From Promethearchaeota archaeon (lineage in GTDB: Archaea > Asgardarchaeota > Lokiarchaeia > Sigyniarchaeales > SOKP01): DNA of 64,000 nt. A program made the position numbers and the translations under genes. The notes beneath the pieces are model-generated. The model did not search any database and was not told the DNA's origin. It saw nothing but the letters and a program-made list of their open reading frames with translations. The DNA lies in the NCBI GenBank assembly GCA_019058295.1, contig JAHPZI010000028.1, positions 124,001 to 188,000 on the forward strand, given 5' to 3'. Of the stretch, positions 16,534-25,234 are shown one piece after another (the first letter of the stretch is position 1; each line of letters begins with the position of its first letter).

Positions 16534-19500
16534 TTATTCAATTACTTCCATAGGTTTTCCATGGTGCTCTGGGATCGACTGTGCGCCACATGATGAACCC
16601 ATCCAGCAAACCAATTGGTTACCTTCTTTATGCATCGGCTTACCACAATGCATTGGTAAGTCTTGTTCAGCACCACATTCTACACACTTTAATTTTCCCA
16701 CTGTTTTTTCAACCTCCTTTTTTGAATTAATTATTTCTTCATTTTTTTCAATTTCAATATAGTTCTCGGGATTTTTTTTAAATTCAGCAACGCATGATTG
16801 ATTGCAAAAATAATATTTTTTTCCGTTATATTCATGTTCAATCCATTCTTCTGGCTTCCCCTTCATGCCACATACAGGATCCGTAACGAGCTTCTCTTCC
16901 TCTATGCCCTTATGCATTAATTTTGGATCAATGTTGCCAAAGTCCTTATATTTTTCAGGATCTCGTTTAAATTCTACTTCACATGATGAGCTGCAGAAAT
17001 AATATCTCTCACCATTATATTTATACTCAATTGATTGGCTAGGTATTATTTCCATTCCACAGATAGGATCGATTACTTTTTTCTCCACTAGTAATTTTTC
17101 TTCTTGTAGTTGCTGTTCAGTTTTAGGTTCATATCTCTTTAATAATAATGCATTTGTTACAACAGAAACAGAACTTGAAGCCATGAAAATTGCTGCTAAA
17201 TAAGGAGGAAGAAAATATCCAGTAAAGGCAAATAATAATCCAGCTGCTAAAGGAATTCCAATAAGGTTATATATAAATGCCCAGAAAAGGTTAGTAATCA
17301 TCTTTTTATATGTTTTCTGAGATAAATTAATTGCCGCAACCACATTTCTTAAATCTCCTCGCATAAGAACGATATCAGCTGTTTCAATAGCTACATCTGT
17401 CCCAGATCCAATTGCAATTCCAACATCTGCCTGTGCCAATGCAGGGGCATCATTTATTCCATCTCCAACCATAGCAACTTGTATATTATCACCAGAATCT
17501 TGGAGTTTTTTGATGGTCAATGCTTTTTCATTAGGTAATACTTCAGCTAAGATATGATTTTCATCAAAGTTTAAATCCGTTCCAATACTCATCGCGGTTT
17601 GTTTATTATCACCAGTTAACATATATATATCCATTCCTTTCTCTCGTAATTTTTCAAGAGCATAAGGAGCTTGATCTTTTACTCTATCAGCTATACCGAT
17701 GATCCCTTTAATTTGATCATCTATACTAACTAACATTGTAGTATTCCCTTTTTCTTGGTTTTCAATGAATTTAGAATTATATTCAGTAAAATCTAAATTA
17801 TTTTCTAAAAACAATTTTTCATTACCAATTAAAACTCGTTTATTATCTATTTTTGTTATTAGCCCTTTTCCTGGTATTGCATCAAATTCACTGGGAGACA
17901 CTAATGCTAAGCCTTCTTGATTTGCCTCTTCAATAATAGCTTGCCCAAGAGGATGCTCAGAACCCATCTCAGCACTTCCAGCAAAATAAAGAATGTCTTT
18001 TTTTGTTAAACCATTTCCTGTTAAATCATTTTCAGAATAAATTATTGTAACTTTTGGTTTTCCAATAGTTAAAGTACCCGTCTTATCAAAAACAATTGTA
18101 TTAATATTGTTTACAGATTCTAAAGAGTCACCACCTTTCATGAGAATACCATTTTCGGCACCTTTCCCTGTTCCAACCATAATTGCTGTGGGGATTGCTA
18201 ACCCTAAAGCGCACGGACAAGAAATTACTACTATTGATGTAAAAACTAATAACGCAACTTCAAGACCTAAATTTGCTATAAAAAACCAATACAAAAATGC
18301 AAGAGTAGCTGTTATAATTACAATCGGTACAAAATAACTACTTACTTTATCAGCCAAACGTTGTCTTGAACCTTTTCGAGCTTGAGCATCTTTAACAAAA
18401 TCAATTATTTGAAAAAGGAGAGTATCTTTCCCAATTTTTTCAGTTCTCATTTTAATTAATCCAGTTTGATTTACAGTAGCTCCTATAACATCATCACCAA
18501 TTTCTTTTTTAATATACTTACTTTCACCTGTTATCATAGATTCATCAATTTTAGTCTTACCTTCAATTACTTTACCATCAACCGGTATTTTTTCACCAGG
18601 TCTAACAATTAATGTATCACCTATTTCTATCTCTTCAATAGGAATTTCAATTTCTTCACCATCTCTTAATAATGTTGCATTCTTTGGTTGTAACCCTATG
18701 AGTTTTTTTATAGCTTCAGATGCCTGGCCTTTTGTTTTATGTTCTAAATATTTCCCTACTAATATAAATGCAAAAATCATACTCATGGCATCATAAAACA
18801 CTTCACCAGAAATAAAAAATGTAGTCATAACTGAATAAAAATAAGCTGTCGCCGTTCCTAAAATAATCAACACATCCATATTTGTCGTCCGATTTCGCAA
18901 AGATTTATACGCGCCCTTTAGGAAAAAAGATCCTGATATTGCGAAGTTAAAAGTTGCTAGAATCGTTAGGATTAGATTTCGTGTAAAAGTAATAGGTACA
19001 ATAAAATTTATTGGAGTGATTACTGCTGCAAATACTAATGAAATTATAAGAAGGATCAAACGATTTTTCATTTCTTTTTTATGCTGTTCAATTTCTTTAT
19101 CAATGGCTCCCGCTACTTTTTCTATTTTATATCCGAAGCTTTTAACGAGTGAAAAAATTTCATTTTCACTTAATTTTAATTCGTTAAATTCAATGAAGAA
19201 TTTTCTTGCTTCAAAATTGCTCCTAACATGCTGTATACCATTAATTTGTTGAATTTTATTTTCTAACATATTAAACTCATTTTCTGTAAGTGTATCAATG
19301 ATTCCAATGTCCATCTTCGCAAGCGATGCTTTATATCCCAAATTTTTAATAGCACTATTGAAATTATTATAATTCACTATCTTAGGATTGTATTCAACAG
19401 TTGCTTCTTCATTTGCAAAATTTACAACAGAACTATTAACCCCCTCTAGTCCTTTTAGTTTAGTTTCTATTTTTAACGCACAGGAAGCACAAGTCATCCC

Positions 19501-19542
19501 ACCAAGTTTTATTTTAATTTTTTCTTTAGCTTGTTCTTCTAT
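16534..19542 (-). CDS. copA: copper-translocating P1B-type ATPase with C-terminal YHS domains
   Basis: Pump for Cu(+) across the cell membrane. From the ATG at 19497: HMA metal domain with G-M-T-C-A-S-C, a second HMA-like domain lacking CxxC (about 60-130), membrane helices, the S-C-P-C-A-L-G ion-site (near 428), phosphorylated D-K-T-G-T (near 469), S-E-H-P-L-G and G-D-G-I-N-D-A-P (near 675). The tail is unusual: two YHS domains (D-P-I-C-G-M and D-P-V-C-G-M, each ending in F-C-x-x-S-C) and a Cys-rich ribbon. The first HMA strand (K-I-K-I-K-L-G-G) lies upstream of the only ATG. A GAGGTG at 19555-19550 points to an AUA at 19542 as start; the frame closes above it with TGA. Confidence 0.9.
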   Translation of the reverse strand: MEEQAKEKIKIKLGGMTCASCALKIETKLKGLEGVNSSVVNFANEEATVEYNPKIVNYNNFNSAIKNLGYKASLAKMDIGIIDTLTENEFNMLENKIQQINGIQHVRSNFEARKFFIEFNELKLSENEIFSLVKSFGYKIEKVAGAIDKEIEQHKKEMKNRLILLIISLVFAAVITPINFIVPITFTRNLILTILATFNFAISGSFFLKGAYKSLRNRTTNMDVLIILGTATAYFYSVMTTFFISGEVFYDAMSMIFAFILVGKYLEHKTKGQASEAIKKLIGLQPKNATLLRDGEEIEIPIEEIEIGDTLIVRPGEKIPVDGKVIEGKTKIDESMITGESKYIKKEIGDDVIGATVNQTGLIKMRTEKIGKDTLLFQIIDFVKDAQARKGSRQRLADKVSSYFVPIVIITATLAFLYWFFIANLGLEVALLVFTSIVVISCPCALGLAIPTAIMVGTGKGAENGILMKGGDSLESVNNINTIVFDKTGTLTIGKPKVTIIYSENDLTGNGLTKKDILYFAGSAEMGSEHPLGQAIIEEANQEGLALVSPSEFDAIPGKGLITKIDNKRVLIGNEKLFLENNLDFTEYNSKFIENQEKGNTTMLVSIDDQIKGIIGIADRVKDQAPYALEKLREKGMDIYMLTGDNKQTAMSIGTDLNFDENHILAEVLPNEKALTIKKLQDSGDNIQVAMVGDGINDAPALAQADVGIAIGSGTDVAIETADIVLMRGDLRNVVAAINLSQKTYKKMITNLFWAFIYNLIGIPLAAGLLFAFTGYFLPPYLAAIFMASSSVSVVTNALLLKRYEPKTEQQLQEEKLLVEKKVIDPICGMEIIPSQSIEYKYNGERYYFCSSSCEVEFKRDPEKYKDFGNIDPKLMHKGIEEEKLVTDPVCGMKGKPEEWIEHEYNGKKYYFCNQSCVAEFKKNPENYIEIEKNEEIINSKKEVEKTVGKLKCVECGAEQDLPMHCGKPMHKEGNQLVCWMGSSCGAQSIPEHHGKPMEVIE

Positions 19543-19549
19543 TTTATTT

Positions 19550-19555
19550 CACCTC
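19550..19555 (-). promoter_or_regulatory. ribosome binding site deciding a non-AUG start of the copper ATPase
   Basis: GAGGTG on the minus strand, then seven bases and AUA. No AUG, GUG or UUG lies between it and the AUG that would cut off the first beta strand of the HMA domain. Confidence 0.5.
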
Positions 19556-19760
19556 GGTTTATCATAAAAAAATATCTAATGAGATTATTATAAGTTTTGT
19601 TTATATTTTGTAAATATAGCCTCTCTAATTCTCCTTCAGAATCAAGAAATGTTCTCAGATAACTCACCATATAAAAATAATAATTTTTTCGAATAATGAT
19701 TGCAAATGTCGTTTTTTCTCTGTTACCATTATTTTAAATTCAAAGATATTTTTTATAGAT

Positions 19761-19798
19761 ATTACCTTGAAGTATATATAGAAAAGTATATATTTAAA
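19761..19798 (-). promoter_or_regulatory. shared copper-locus promoter/operator, ATPase copy
   Basis: 38 bases of which 33 match the element at 20696-20733. Read on the minus strand it holds a TATA box (TTTAAATATATAC) followed by an ACTTCAAGGT segment. It would drive the ATPase. The match in an otherwise drifting intergenic space indicates common control, likely by the divergent TRASH-type regulator. Confidence 0.7.
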
Positions 19799-19994
19799 AA
19801 TTATCTTTATAATTAATAAAAATATAATGAATCTCACTTTTATCTTAAATTCTGATAAATTTTATTCTAAAATTCTATTTTGCCCCATCTTCTTTCTTAA
19901 AATATTAATGTTTCAGTAAAAATCGTATTTTTAATTTTTTATTAAGGTCTAGAAATAATAATTAAAAAAAATTGGTTTGTTTTTTAAAATTGGT

Positions 19995-20294
19995 TTAAAT
20001 TTCACTTCCACAATATGGGCATAATTTCAATGTTTTATCGTCTAATTCTTCACCACAATTAGGACAAAAATAAGGATTCTTTTCTTCCATCTCTTCAATC
20101 AAGCCAACTTTTGGGGATTCTTGATTGGATAATGCAAAATCTTTATTCTTACTTGTTCCTCGAAATAACAGGTAAATAAGAATAATTACAATTAAAAGAA
20201 AAATAAAAAAGCCCAAAATCATGTAAATCCATATATTTGGATCCCAACCCATCATTGATCCATCCATGTGATCATCCATATGGTCAAAAATCAT
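19995..20294 (-). CDS. small membrane protein with His/Met/Asp-rich head and zinc ribbon
   Basis: 99 residues. The N-terminus (D-H-M-D-D-H-M-D-G-S-M-M) is rich in copper-ligand side chains, one membrane helix follows (about 22-46), and the cytoplasmic tail ends in a zinc ribbon C-P-N-C-G-x9-C-P-Y-C-G. AAGGAG stands seven bases before ATG. With the next gene (same head design) and the ATPase it forms a copper-handling set; probable metal binding or sensing at the membrane (inference). Confidence 0.7.
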   Translation of the reverse strand: MIFDHMDDHMDGSMMGWDPNIWIYMILGFFIFLLIVIILIYLLFRGTSKNKDFALSNQESPKVGLIEEMEEKNPYFCPNCGEELDDKTLKLCPYCGSEI

Positions 20295-20328
20295 TTAATC
20301 AACTCCTTTTTATTTAAATTATTTTTCA

Positions 20329-20625
20329 TTATTTATTCTTATTTTCCACAGTTTTAACAGATGTACTCTCGCTGTAATTATGTCTTACCAATAAATAAAG
20401 TATTAAACCGATTACATTAAGAATAAAAGCAATTATTAACCACGTTTCAGAATTAGCGATTCCTCTTCTTATGGCATCTTTATGGACATAATAAGCAATT
20501 ATTATGCTTACAGTGAAATAAATTATCCACCATAATAACATAAAGATCCACCAAAATGGACCAAATATATAAATCCACCAATCCATCATATCATACCCAT
20601 CATGATGATTTTCATCAAAAATCAT
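20329..20625 (-). CDS. small Trp-rich membrane protein with His/Asp/Met head
   Basis: 98 residues beginning M-I-F-D-E-N-H-H-D-G-Y-D-M-M-D, closely like the head of the downstream 99-residue protein, then two helices (about 18-45 and 62-82) with a basic loop (H-K-D-A-I-R-R). Preceded by AAGGTG and, some 70 bases further, by the shared promoter element at 20696. First gene of the copper operon on this strand. No named family recognised. Confidence 0.7.
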   Translation of the reverse strand: MIFDENHHDGYDMMDWWIYIFGPFWWIFMLLWWIIYFTVSIIIAYYVHKDAIRRGIANSETWLIIAFILNVIGLILYLLVRHNYSESTSVKTVENKNK

Positions 20626-20695
20626 ATTAGCACCTTTTTTGACAATAGTTTTTTATTTGTATAATTTAGTTTTCTATTTTATTGATTTTATTTAT

Positions 20696-20733
20696 ATTAC
20701 CTTGGGGTATATATGATAAAGTATATATTTAAA
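20696..20733 (-). promoter_or_regulatory. shared copper-locus promoter/operator, membrane-protein copy
   Basis: Partner of 19761-19798. On the minus strand: TATA box TTTAAATATATAC, then ACCCCAAGGT, an ACC-N4-GGT dyad. It lies between the divergent regulator and the copper operon, so one bound regulator could serve both directions. Confidence 0.7.
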
Positions 20734-20796
20734 TATAATTATTATTTTATATAAAATAAGAATAAATATAATCAACAGGGAAAGTCATTTTTTTTT

Positions 20797-20818
20797 ACCT
20801 TAACTCATAAATTAAGGT
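20797..20818. promoter_or_regulatory. inverted repeat directly before the regulator gene
   Basis: Perfect seven-base arms ACCTTAA and TTAAGGT separated by eight bases. The right arm overlaps the AAGGTGA ribosome site. Its ACCTT half-site recurs in both shared promoter elements, so it may be the regulator's own operator (inference). Confidence 0.55.
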
Positions 20819-20828
20819 GATTTGCTGA

Positions 20829-21272
20829 TTGTTAGAAAAGAATGAAATTAAAGTTCAAAATCTTACAAGGTTTTATACTTTAGCGTTGTTGAAATCAAAA
20901 AAGTCGGTTACTGGCTATTATGTTCTAAAACGACTTGAAGCAGATCTAGGAAAAACAGCCAGTCCTACATATGTTTATGACTTTTTAAAAAAGCTTAAAT
21001 CCGAAGGATTTATTAAAGATGTTCAGATTCCAAAGTCAAAGCGATCAGGTGGTTATCAACTTACTCCTTTAGGTTCGAAATTTGTCGATAGAATCTTTAC
21101 TCGATTTGATAACTTAATAGAAGTAGCAATCCAATCAAAATTAAAAATTTGTGCAAGTTGTGGTGTCAAGCTTTATGATAATTTTTACGTTGAAAAGATT
21201 GGAGGTAAAGAGTTGATTTTCTGTTGTGAACATTGTGCAATGGCTTATAAAAATTTTAATCACAATCATTGA
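20829..21272 (+). CDS. winged-helix regulator with C-terminal TRASH-like metal domain
   Basis: 147 residues. Residues about 10-85 form a PadR-like winged helix (Y-Y-V-L-K-R-L-E, then S-P-T-Y-V-Y-D-F-L-K-K-L recognition helix and G-G-Y-Q-L-T wing). Residues about 108-140 read C-A-S-C-G with C-C-E-H-C later, matching the TRASH domain that binds copper or other soft metals in archaeal regulators such as CopT. Starts at TTG 20829, eight bases after AAGGTGA. Divergent from the copper operon: it very likely senses copper and controls that operon. The CxxC plus HxC ligands are all present. Confidence 0.85.
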   Translation: MLEKNEIKVQNLTRFYTLALLKSKKSVTGYYVLKRLEADLGKTASPTYVYDFLKKLKSEGFIKDVQIPKSKRSGGYQLTPLGSKFVDRIFTRFDNLIEVAIQSKLKICASCGVKLYDNFYVEKIGGKELIFCCEHCAMAYKNFNHNH

Positions 21273-21375
21273 AAAGAACTATGTGAAATAACAAACGTTT
21301 CCCTCAATTTCAGAAGATATGAGCTGAATTTCTTTACTCTTTTATCTAGAATGAAGTTTTAAAAAAATTATACAC

Positions 21376-21756
21376 TTATTTTTTTTTCTCACGGTATACT
21401 TTAATCGCTTCTTTTAATCCATCTGCAACCATAACACTACAATGAATTTTAGGTTCAGGTAATCCACCCAAGGCCTCAACGATTTCCAATTTAGTAATTT
21501 TTTCTGCATCTTCTAAAGTTTTCCCTTTTGCCATCTCGGTGGCAATGCTGGATGAGGCTATAGCTGCTGCGCATCCGAAGGTCTCAAATGAAATGTCATC
21601 AATAATTTCTTGTCCACTTTCTTTTTTTACCTTAATATATACGTGCATATAATCTCCGCATTCAGCACTTCCGGCCGTCCCTACAGCGTCAGCATCTTTC
21701 ATTTCTCTTTGATTTCTGGGATTCTTGAAGTGTTCTAGTACTATATCAGTATAAAT
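21376..21756 (-). CDS. iscU: IscU/NifU-type Fe-S scaffold protein (first copy)
   Basis: Scaffold on which Fe-S clusters are built from sulfur given by the desulfurase. Three conserved cysteines are visible in E-C-G-D, F-G-C-A-A-A-I-A and K-I-H-C-S. The nearest ATG (21702) would remove the conserved Y-T-D-I-V-L-E-H-F-K-N-P-R-N start. That segment is coded in frame up to an ATA-ATT pair placed four and seven bases after a strong GAGAGGTG, so translation most likely begins at AUU 21756 (or AUA 21759), giving 126 residues, the normal length. Followed by nothing on this strand for 1.9 kb. Confidence 0.88.
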   Translation of the reverse strand: MYTDIVLEHFKNPRNQREMKDADAVGTAGSAECGDYMHVYIKVKKESGQEIIDDISFETFGCAAAIASSSIATEMAKGKTLEDAEKITKLEIVEALGGLPEPKIHCSVMVADGLKEAIKVYREKKK

Positions 21757-21763
21757 TATTAAA

Positions 21764-21771
21764 CACCTCTC
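21764..21771 (-). promoter_or_regulatory. ribosome binding site of the first iscU
   Basis: GAGAGGTG on the minus strand, seven bases before an AUU codon. It is among the best Shine-Dalgarno sites in the window, yet no AUG, GUG or UUG follows at usable distance in frame. Confidence 0.6.
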
Positions 21772-21843
21772 AATAAAATATTTATTTACAATTTTAAAAT
21801 AGGTTTCAAGGATTTAAAACTTAATGTTTAGGAAAAGGAGAAC

Positions 21844-22212
21844 TTATTTTTGTTTTTCACGATACTTTTCTATCGCTTTATGTAATCCATCCGCAGCTAA
21901 ATTGCTACAGTGCATTTTGATTGGTGGAAGACCATCTAAGGCATCAGCCACATCACTTCTAGTTATCTCTAATGCTTCGTCCAATGTTTTCCCTTTTGCC
22001 ATCTCAGTGACCATACTTGAAGTAGCTATAGCAGCCCCACAGCCGAAGGTTTGAAAAGAAATATCATCTATTTTATCTTCTTTTACCTTAATATAAATAT
22101 ACATAAGATCTCCACATACAGGATTGCCAACCTCACCGACGGCGTCAGCATCCTCCATTTCACCCATATTTCGGGGATTCTTAAAATGTTCCATTACTTT
22201 ATCAGAATAAAT
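21844..22212 (-). CDS. iscU: IscU/NifU-type Fe-S scaffold protein (second copy)
   Basis: Paralogue of the neighbouring scaffold (about 70 percent alike by eye) with cysteines in P-V-C-G-D, F-G-C-G-A-A-I-A and K-M-H-C-S. Again the family start Y-S-D-K-V-M-E-H-F-K-N-P-R-N is directly preceded by ATA-ATT, six bases after AAGGTGG. A TTG at 22230 and a GTG at 22221 are in frame, but the GTG lies inside the ribosome site and neither has its own site. AUU 22212 is preferred. Tandem scaffolds may serve different cluster types (inference). Confidence 0.88.
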   Translation of the reverse strand: MYSDKVMEHFKNPRNMGEMEDADAVGEVGNPVCGDLMYIYIKVKEDKIDDISFQTFGCGAAIATSSMVTEMAKGKTLDEALEITRSDVADALDGLPPIKMHCSNLAADGLHKAIEKYREKQK

Positions 22213-22534
22213 TATGACCACCTTAATCAAAAGATAAATAATTATAGTTAAAAATTTAATGATTTTGGATAATAATAATTCATTTTATCAAAATTATTAA
22301 AAACCTAATGAAAAAGTTTATTCAAAAAAGTAGTTAGTGTTGTTTTTAATATTTTATAAATAATAAATTTAAAACAGCTCATTCATATTTTAGATAAATA
22401 ATTGATATAATAGAATATTTATGAATTCCAATGAAATTTTTTAAAAATAATAAAAAACTTTCTATTGTATGTATATTTTACATTATTTAACACATTCAAT
22501 TTACAAAATTGACTAATGATTTGTGAGGAAGCCC
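22213..22534. other. divergent intergenic region between iscU and cysteine synthase
   Basis: About 320 very AT-rich bases. No open frame, dyad or RNA structure stands out. It should hold the promoters of both flanking genes, but no single TATA box is convincing. A GTGAGG at 22523-22528 is the ribosome site of the cysteine synthase. Confidence 0.5.
22218..22224 (-). promoter_or_regulatory. ribosome binding site of the second iscU
   Basis: AAGGTGG on the minus strand, followed after five bases by AUU at 22212. The ATA-ATT-TAT context is the same as in the other copy. Confidence 0.5.
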
Positions 22535-23536
22535 ATGAAATATTTTCAAAACGTACTGAAATTAATTGGTAGAACCCCTTTAGTCCGCATCAATAAAATT
22601 AATCCGAATAAAAATGTTCTTATGTTGGCTAAATTAGAAAAATACAATCCAGCAGGTTCCGTGAAAGAAAGAATAGCTATAACTATGATAGAAGAAGCTG
22701 AAAAACAAGGAATTTTAACCAAAGATAAGATAATTATAGAACCAAGTTCTGGTAATACTGGAATTGGATTGGCATTGGTTTGTGCAGTAAAGGATTATCA
22801 ATTAGAGATCGTTATGCCTGAAACGATGTCGATTGAACGCCGTAAGATAATGACGGTTTATGGAGCAAAAATAACATTAACTCCAGGAGATAAGGGGATG
22901 GATGGTGCAGAGGATTACGTTGAAGAAATAGTATCGAAAAATCCAGATAAATATTTCTATCCACATCAGTTCTCAAATGAAAATAATCCCCTTGCACATT
23001 ATAGATATACGGCTGGAGAAATAATTAATGATACAGATGGGGAATTAGACGTATTTATTGCAGGTTTGGGTACATCTGGAACATTAATGGGTGTTTCTAA
23101 ACGATTAAAAGAGTATAATCCTAAAATAAAAGTTATAGCAGTTGAACCAGTTCCTAATGCTCCTATTCAAGGTTTAAAAAGCTTAAAAACTTCATATGTA
23201 CCAGCGATTTACGACGAATCAAGAATAGATGAGAAAATTTATGTTTCAATGGAAGATGCCGAACATTTATCTCGAATGTTAGCATTACAAGAGGGCATTT
23301 TTTGTGGTATCAGTTCGGGAGCAGCTATGCATGTCGCTCTTGAAACTGCTAAAAAAATGGATTCTGGAACTATAGTCGTTCTTTTACCAGATGGAGGTGA
23401 AAAATATATCTCTGATCCAATATTCACTCCGGAGAAATGTCTCGCCTGTCAATACCAGTGTAAAGTGACAACGCTATGGACCGAAGATTACATAAAATCT
23501 ATTTCTGAATGGTGGGAAAAAACAGAATCTAAATAA
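22535..23536 (+). CDS. cysK: cysteine synthase family enzyme (CysK/CBS-like)
   Basis: Fold-type II PLP enzyme making cysteine from an activated serine and sulfide, or cystathionine. Motifs: N-P-A-G-S-V-K-E-R with the PLP lysine (near residue 40), P-S-S-G-N-T-G-I-G-L phosphate/substrate loop, G-L-G-T-S-G-T-L-M-G, and G-I-S-S-G-A-A-M near the end. The C-terminal 30 residues add C-L-A-C-x3-C followed by T-T-L-W-T, a cysteine cluster not part of the standard enzyme. Start set at ATG 22535, six bases after GTGAGG; a GTG at 22523 is part of that site. Adjacent to the scaffolds, so it may feed cysteine to Fe-S assembly. Confidence 0.88.
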   Translation: MKYFQNVLKLIGRTPLVRINKINPNKNVLMLAKLEKYNPAGSVKERIAITMIEEAEKQGILTKDKIIIEPSSGNTGIGLALVCAVKDYQLEIVMPETMSIERRKIMTVYGAKITLTPGDKGMDGAEDYVEEIVSKNPDKYFYPHQFSNENNPLAHYRYTAGEIINDTDGELDVFIAGLGTSGTLMGVSKRLKEYNPKIKVIAVEPVPNAPIQGLKSLKTSYVPAIYDESRIDEKIYVSMEDAEHLSRMLALQEGIFCGISSGAAMHVALETAKKMDSGTIVVLLPDGGEKYISDPIFTPEKCLACQYQCKVTTLWTEDYIKSISEWWEKTESK

Positions 23537-23596
23537 CTCCTTTTATTATATTTTAATAGAAATAGAGAAATATTTTTAAAAATTTCTTCGAAAAGA

Positions 23597-23608
23597 TTTA
23601 AATATATA
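23597..23608 (+). promoter_or_regulatory. TATA box of the small gene at 23624
   Basis: TTTAAATATATA preceded by purine-rich bases like a BRE. The spacing to the ATG implies a leaderless or nearly leaderless mRNA. Confidence 0.5.
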
Positions 23609-23623
23609 GTAGATAAATTATAA

Positions 23624-23908
23624 ATGATGACAAAAGAAAAAGGCATTGACAAAGAAAGTCTATTAAGTTATATAAAAAAGGCAATTAAGTTATTATGTGA
23701 AAACAACTTATCTGAAGTGGTAATTTTATCATCTTACAAAATAAATTCTGTTCTAAAGGAGAATTTCGGCGTTAACATAAAAGTCGATAAAATTGGGAGA
23801 ATATTAAGCGGTATAGCTAAGCGAAATCAATTAAAAAGATTAAGTACCTCAATACCTAAATACAAATTACGAATATCTAATTTCTCCAGTTTGAAATTTA
23901 AGATTTGA
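23624..23908 (+). CDS. small basic helical protein, function unknown
   Basis: 94 residues, rich in Lys and Ile, with a helix-helix-strand pattern that could be a winged-helix-like DNA-binding unit (I-K-V-D-K-I-G-R-I-L-S-G-I as a recognition helix), but no family is recognised. A good archaeal TATA box (TTTAAATATATA, 23597-23608) lies about 20 bases before the ATG, suggesting a leaderless transcript. The 3' end overlaps the convergent MPN gene by 11 bases. Confidence 0.6.
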   Translation: MMTKEKGIDKESLLSYIKKAIKLLCENNLSEVVILSSYKINSVLKENFGVNIKVDKIGRILSGIAKRNQLKRLSTSIPKYKLRISNFSSLKFKI

Positions 23909-25229
23909 TTATTTTTTTTAATTTTTCAGTTGCTAAATTCATTTCTTTATAAGTTTCTTTAAGATTATTCAGTTCTGTGTTCAATTTTTCAATTTCATTT
24001 GTAATATTCTGCTCTAAAGATGATATATCCGTTGATATGATATTCTCTATTTTATTAGAGAAATTTTCTGTCTCGTTTGAGACTTCTGTGATGTTTTCTG
24101 AGGTCTTGTTCACTGATTCTTCCAACTTAAAGGTTAAACTGCTAGAATTGCTAATTTTATCTGAAAGGTCTTTTAAATTATTTTCTATGTGATTCATAAT
24201 ATTCTTAAAGTTTGTTTCTACGAGGTTATTTAAATCGTTCAAAATCTCGTCTTTAGATGAAGATAATTGGGTTATTAAATCTCTTTGGGCGTCAATCCGA
24301 ATATCTAAATACATAGATATATTTTCCTTAAAGTTTTCAGCAATTTCATCTAAATTTCTTTTAAACCAGTTTGCTACATTGGAAATTCCGTCAGAGATTT
24401 TACCTTTCATATTACTCGTTGAATTTTTCAGAAGCTCAGATCCGGTTAATGCCCCATCTCTAATATCTTTAGTCCAGGTACCTAATTGATGTTCAAATTG
24501 ATCCATAAATAAATCTGCAAATTTTGAAGTTCCTTCTTGAAATCCTGAAATTATTGGTCCTAGGGCGAGTATAGGTTCTTTTGACATAGGGATCTCTTGG
24601 AGATCATCAAGAGGAGATTCCGCCAATTCATTAATTTCTCTGATTAGGATTGGTGCTTTTTTCTGAGTATCTTCAACTAATTTTTGAACCCATTTAAAAT
24701 AGTCAAGAGTGCTTGGAAATTCCAACTCGTATTCAACTTTATGATATTCATTATTTTTATCGTCGGAAGAATCATTTAATCTATAAATTTCAAAACCTAA
24801 ATTCCCTTCTTTACCCATTAAAGTGTGATCGAAAACAACATAAAAACCATAGGGTTTTTGTTCATTCTGGAAAAAGGAATGGTGGGTTTTGATTGCTGAA
24901 TCAGAAAAAAATAGCCCCCATCCTGGGTGGGATGAGTACCAACCTACTATATTCATTTTTTTGCTAGCATATCTATTTTCAATTTCAGAAAAAGTATTAT
25001 AATCATCTGAATTAAAACCTATTGATATTTTTTTTCCATGAGTGATAGGTATGGCATTAATAAGATCAATATCTTTATCGTTTAATTTACCAATGCAAAT
25101 TCCCATCACCTCAACACTTTCGTCTAATGCTTCATTTCCAAATCTTAAAACATGCGTTATCATGTTTCTAAACGCCTCTTTTTTAATTTTTATCTTTCCT
25201 TCTCCTGAATTTTCTTTTTGTGTCGGCAT
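23898..25229 (-). CDS. MPN/JAMM-domain protein with degenerate metal site and long coiled coil
   Basis: 443 residues. N-terminal MPN domain (about 15-165) keeps Glu40, His101 and Ser109, but Ser99 stands where the first zinc histidine should be and Ala112 where the Asp ligand should be. It is therefore probably a pseudoprotease, as Rpn8 is to Rpn11. Residues 240-443 are heptad-like coiled coil. Its ribosome site lies in the end of the upstream catalytic-looking MPN gene (AAGGAGGGGGTGA), so the two are coupled and likely form a heterodimer (inference). Confidence 0.8.
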   Translation of the reverse strand: MPTQKENSGEGKIKIKKEAFRNMITHVLRFGNEALDESVEVMGICIGKLNDKDIDLINAIPITHGKKISIGFNSDDYNTFSEIENRYASKKMNIVGWYSSHPGWGLFFSDSAIKTHHSFFQNEQKPYGFYVVFDHTLMGKEGNLGFEIYRLNDSSDDKNNEYHKVEYELEFPSTLDYFKWVQKLVEDTQKKAPILIREINELAESPLDDLQEIPMSKEPILALGPIISGFQEGTSKFADLFMDQFEHQLGTWTKDIRDGALTGSELLKNSTSNMKGKISDGISNVANWFKRNLDEIAENFKENISMYLDIRIDAQRDLITQLSSSKDEILNDLNNLVETNFKNIMNHIENNLKDLSDKISNSSSLTFKLEESVNKTSENITEVSNETENFSNKIENIISTDISSLEQNITNEIEKLNTELNNLKETYKEMNLATEKLKKIIKS

Positions 25230-25234
25230 TTTAG

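Larger units (their letters stand above)
19543..19994. other. 452-base intergenic leader of the copper ATPase
   Basis: AT-rich, no convincing open frame on either strand. It holds the shared promoter element at 19761-19798, which implies a leader of roughly 220 bases before the ATPase, and a T-rich end of the upstream zinc-ribbon gene. Nothing else is recognised. Confidence 0.6.
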
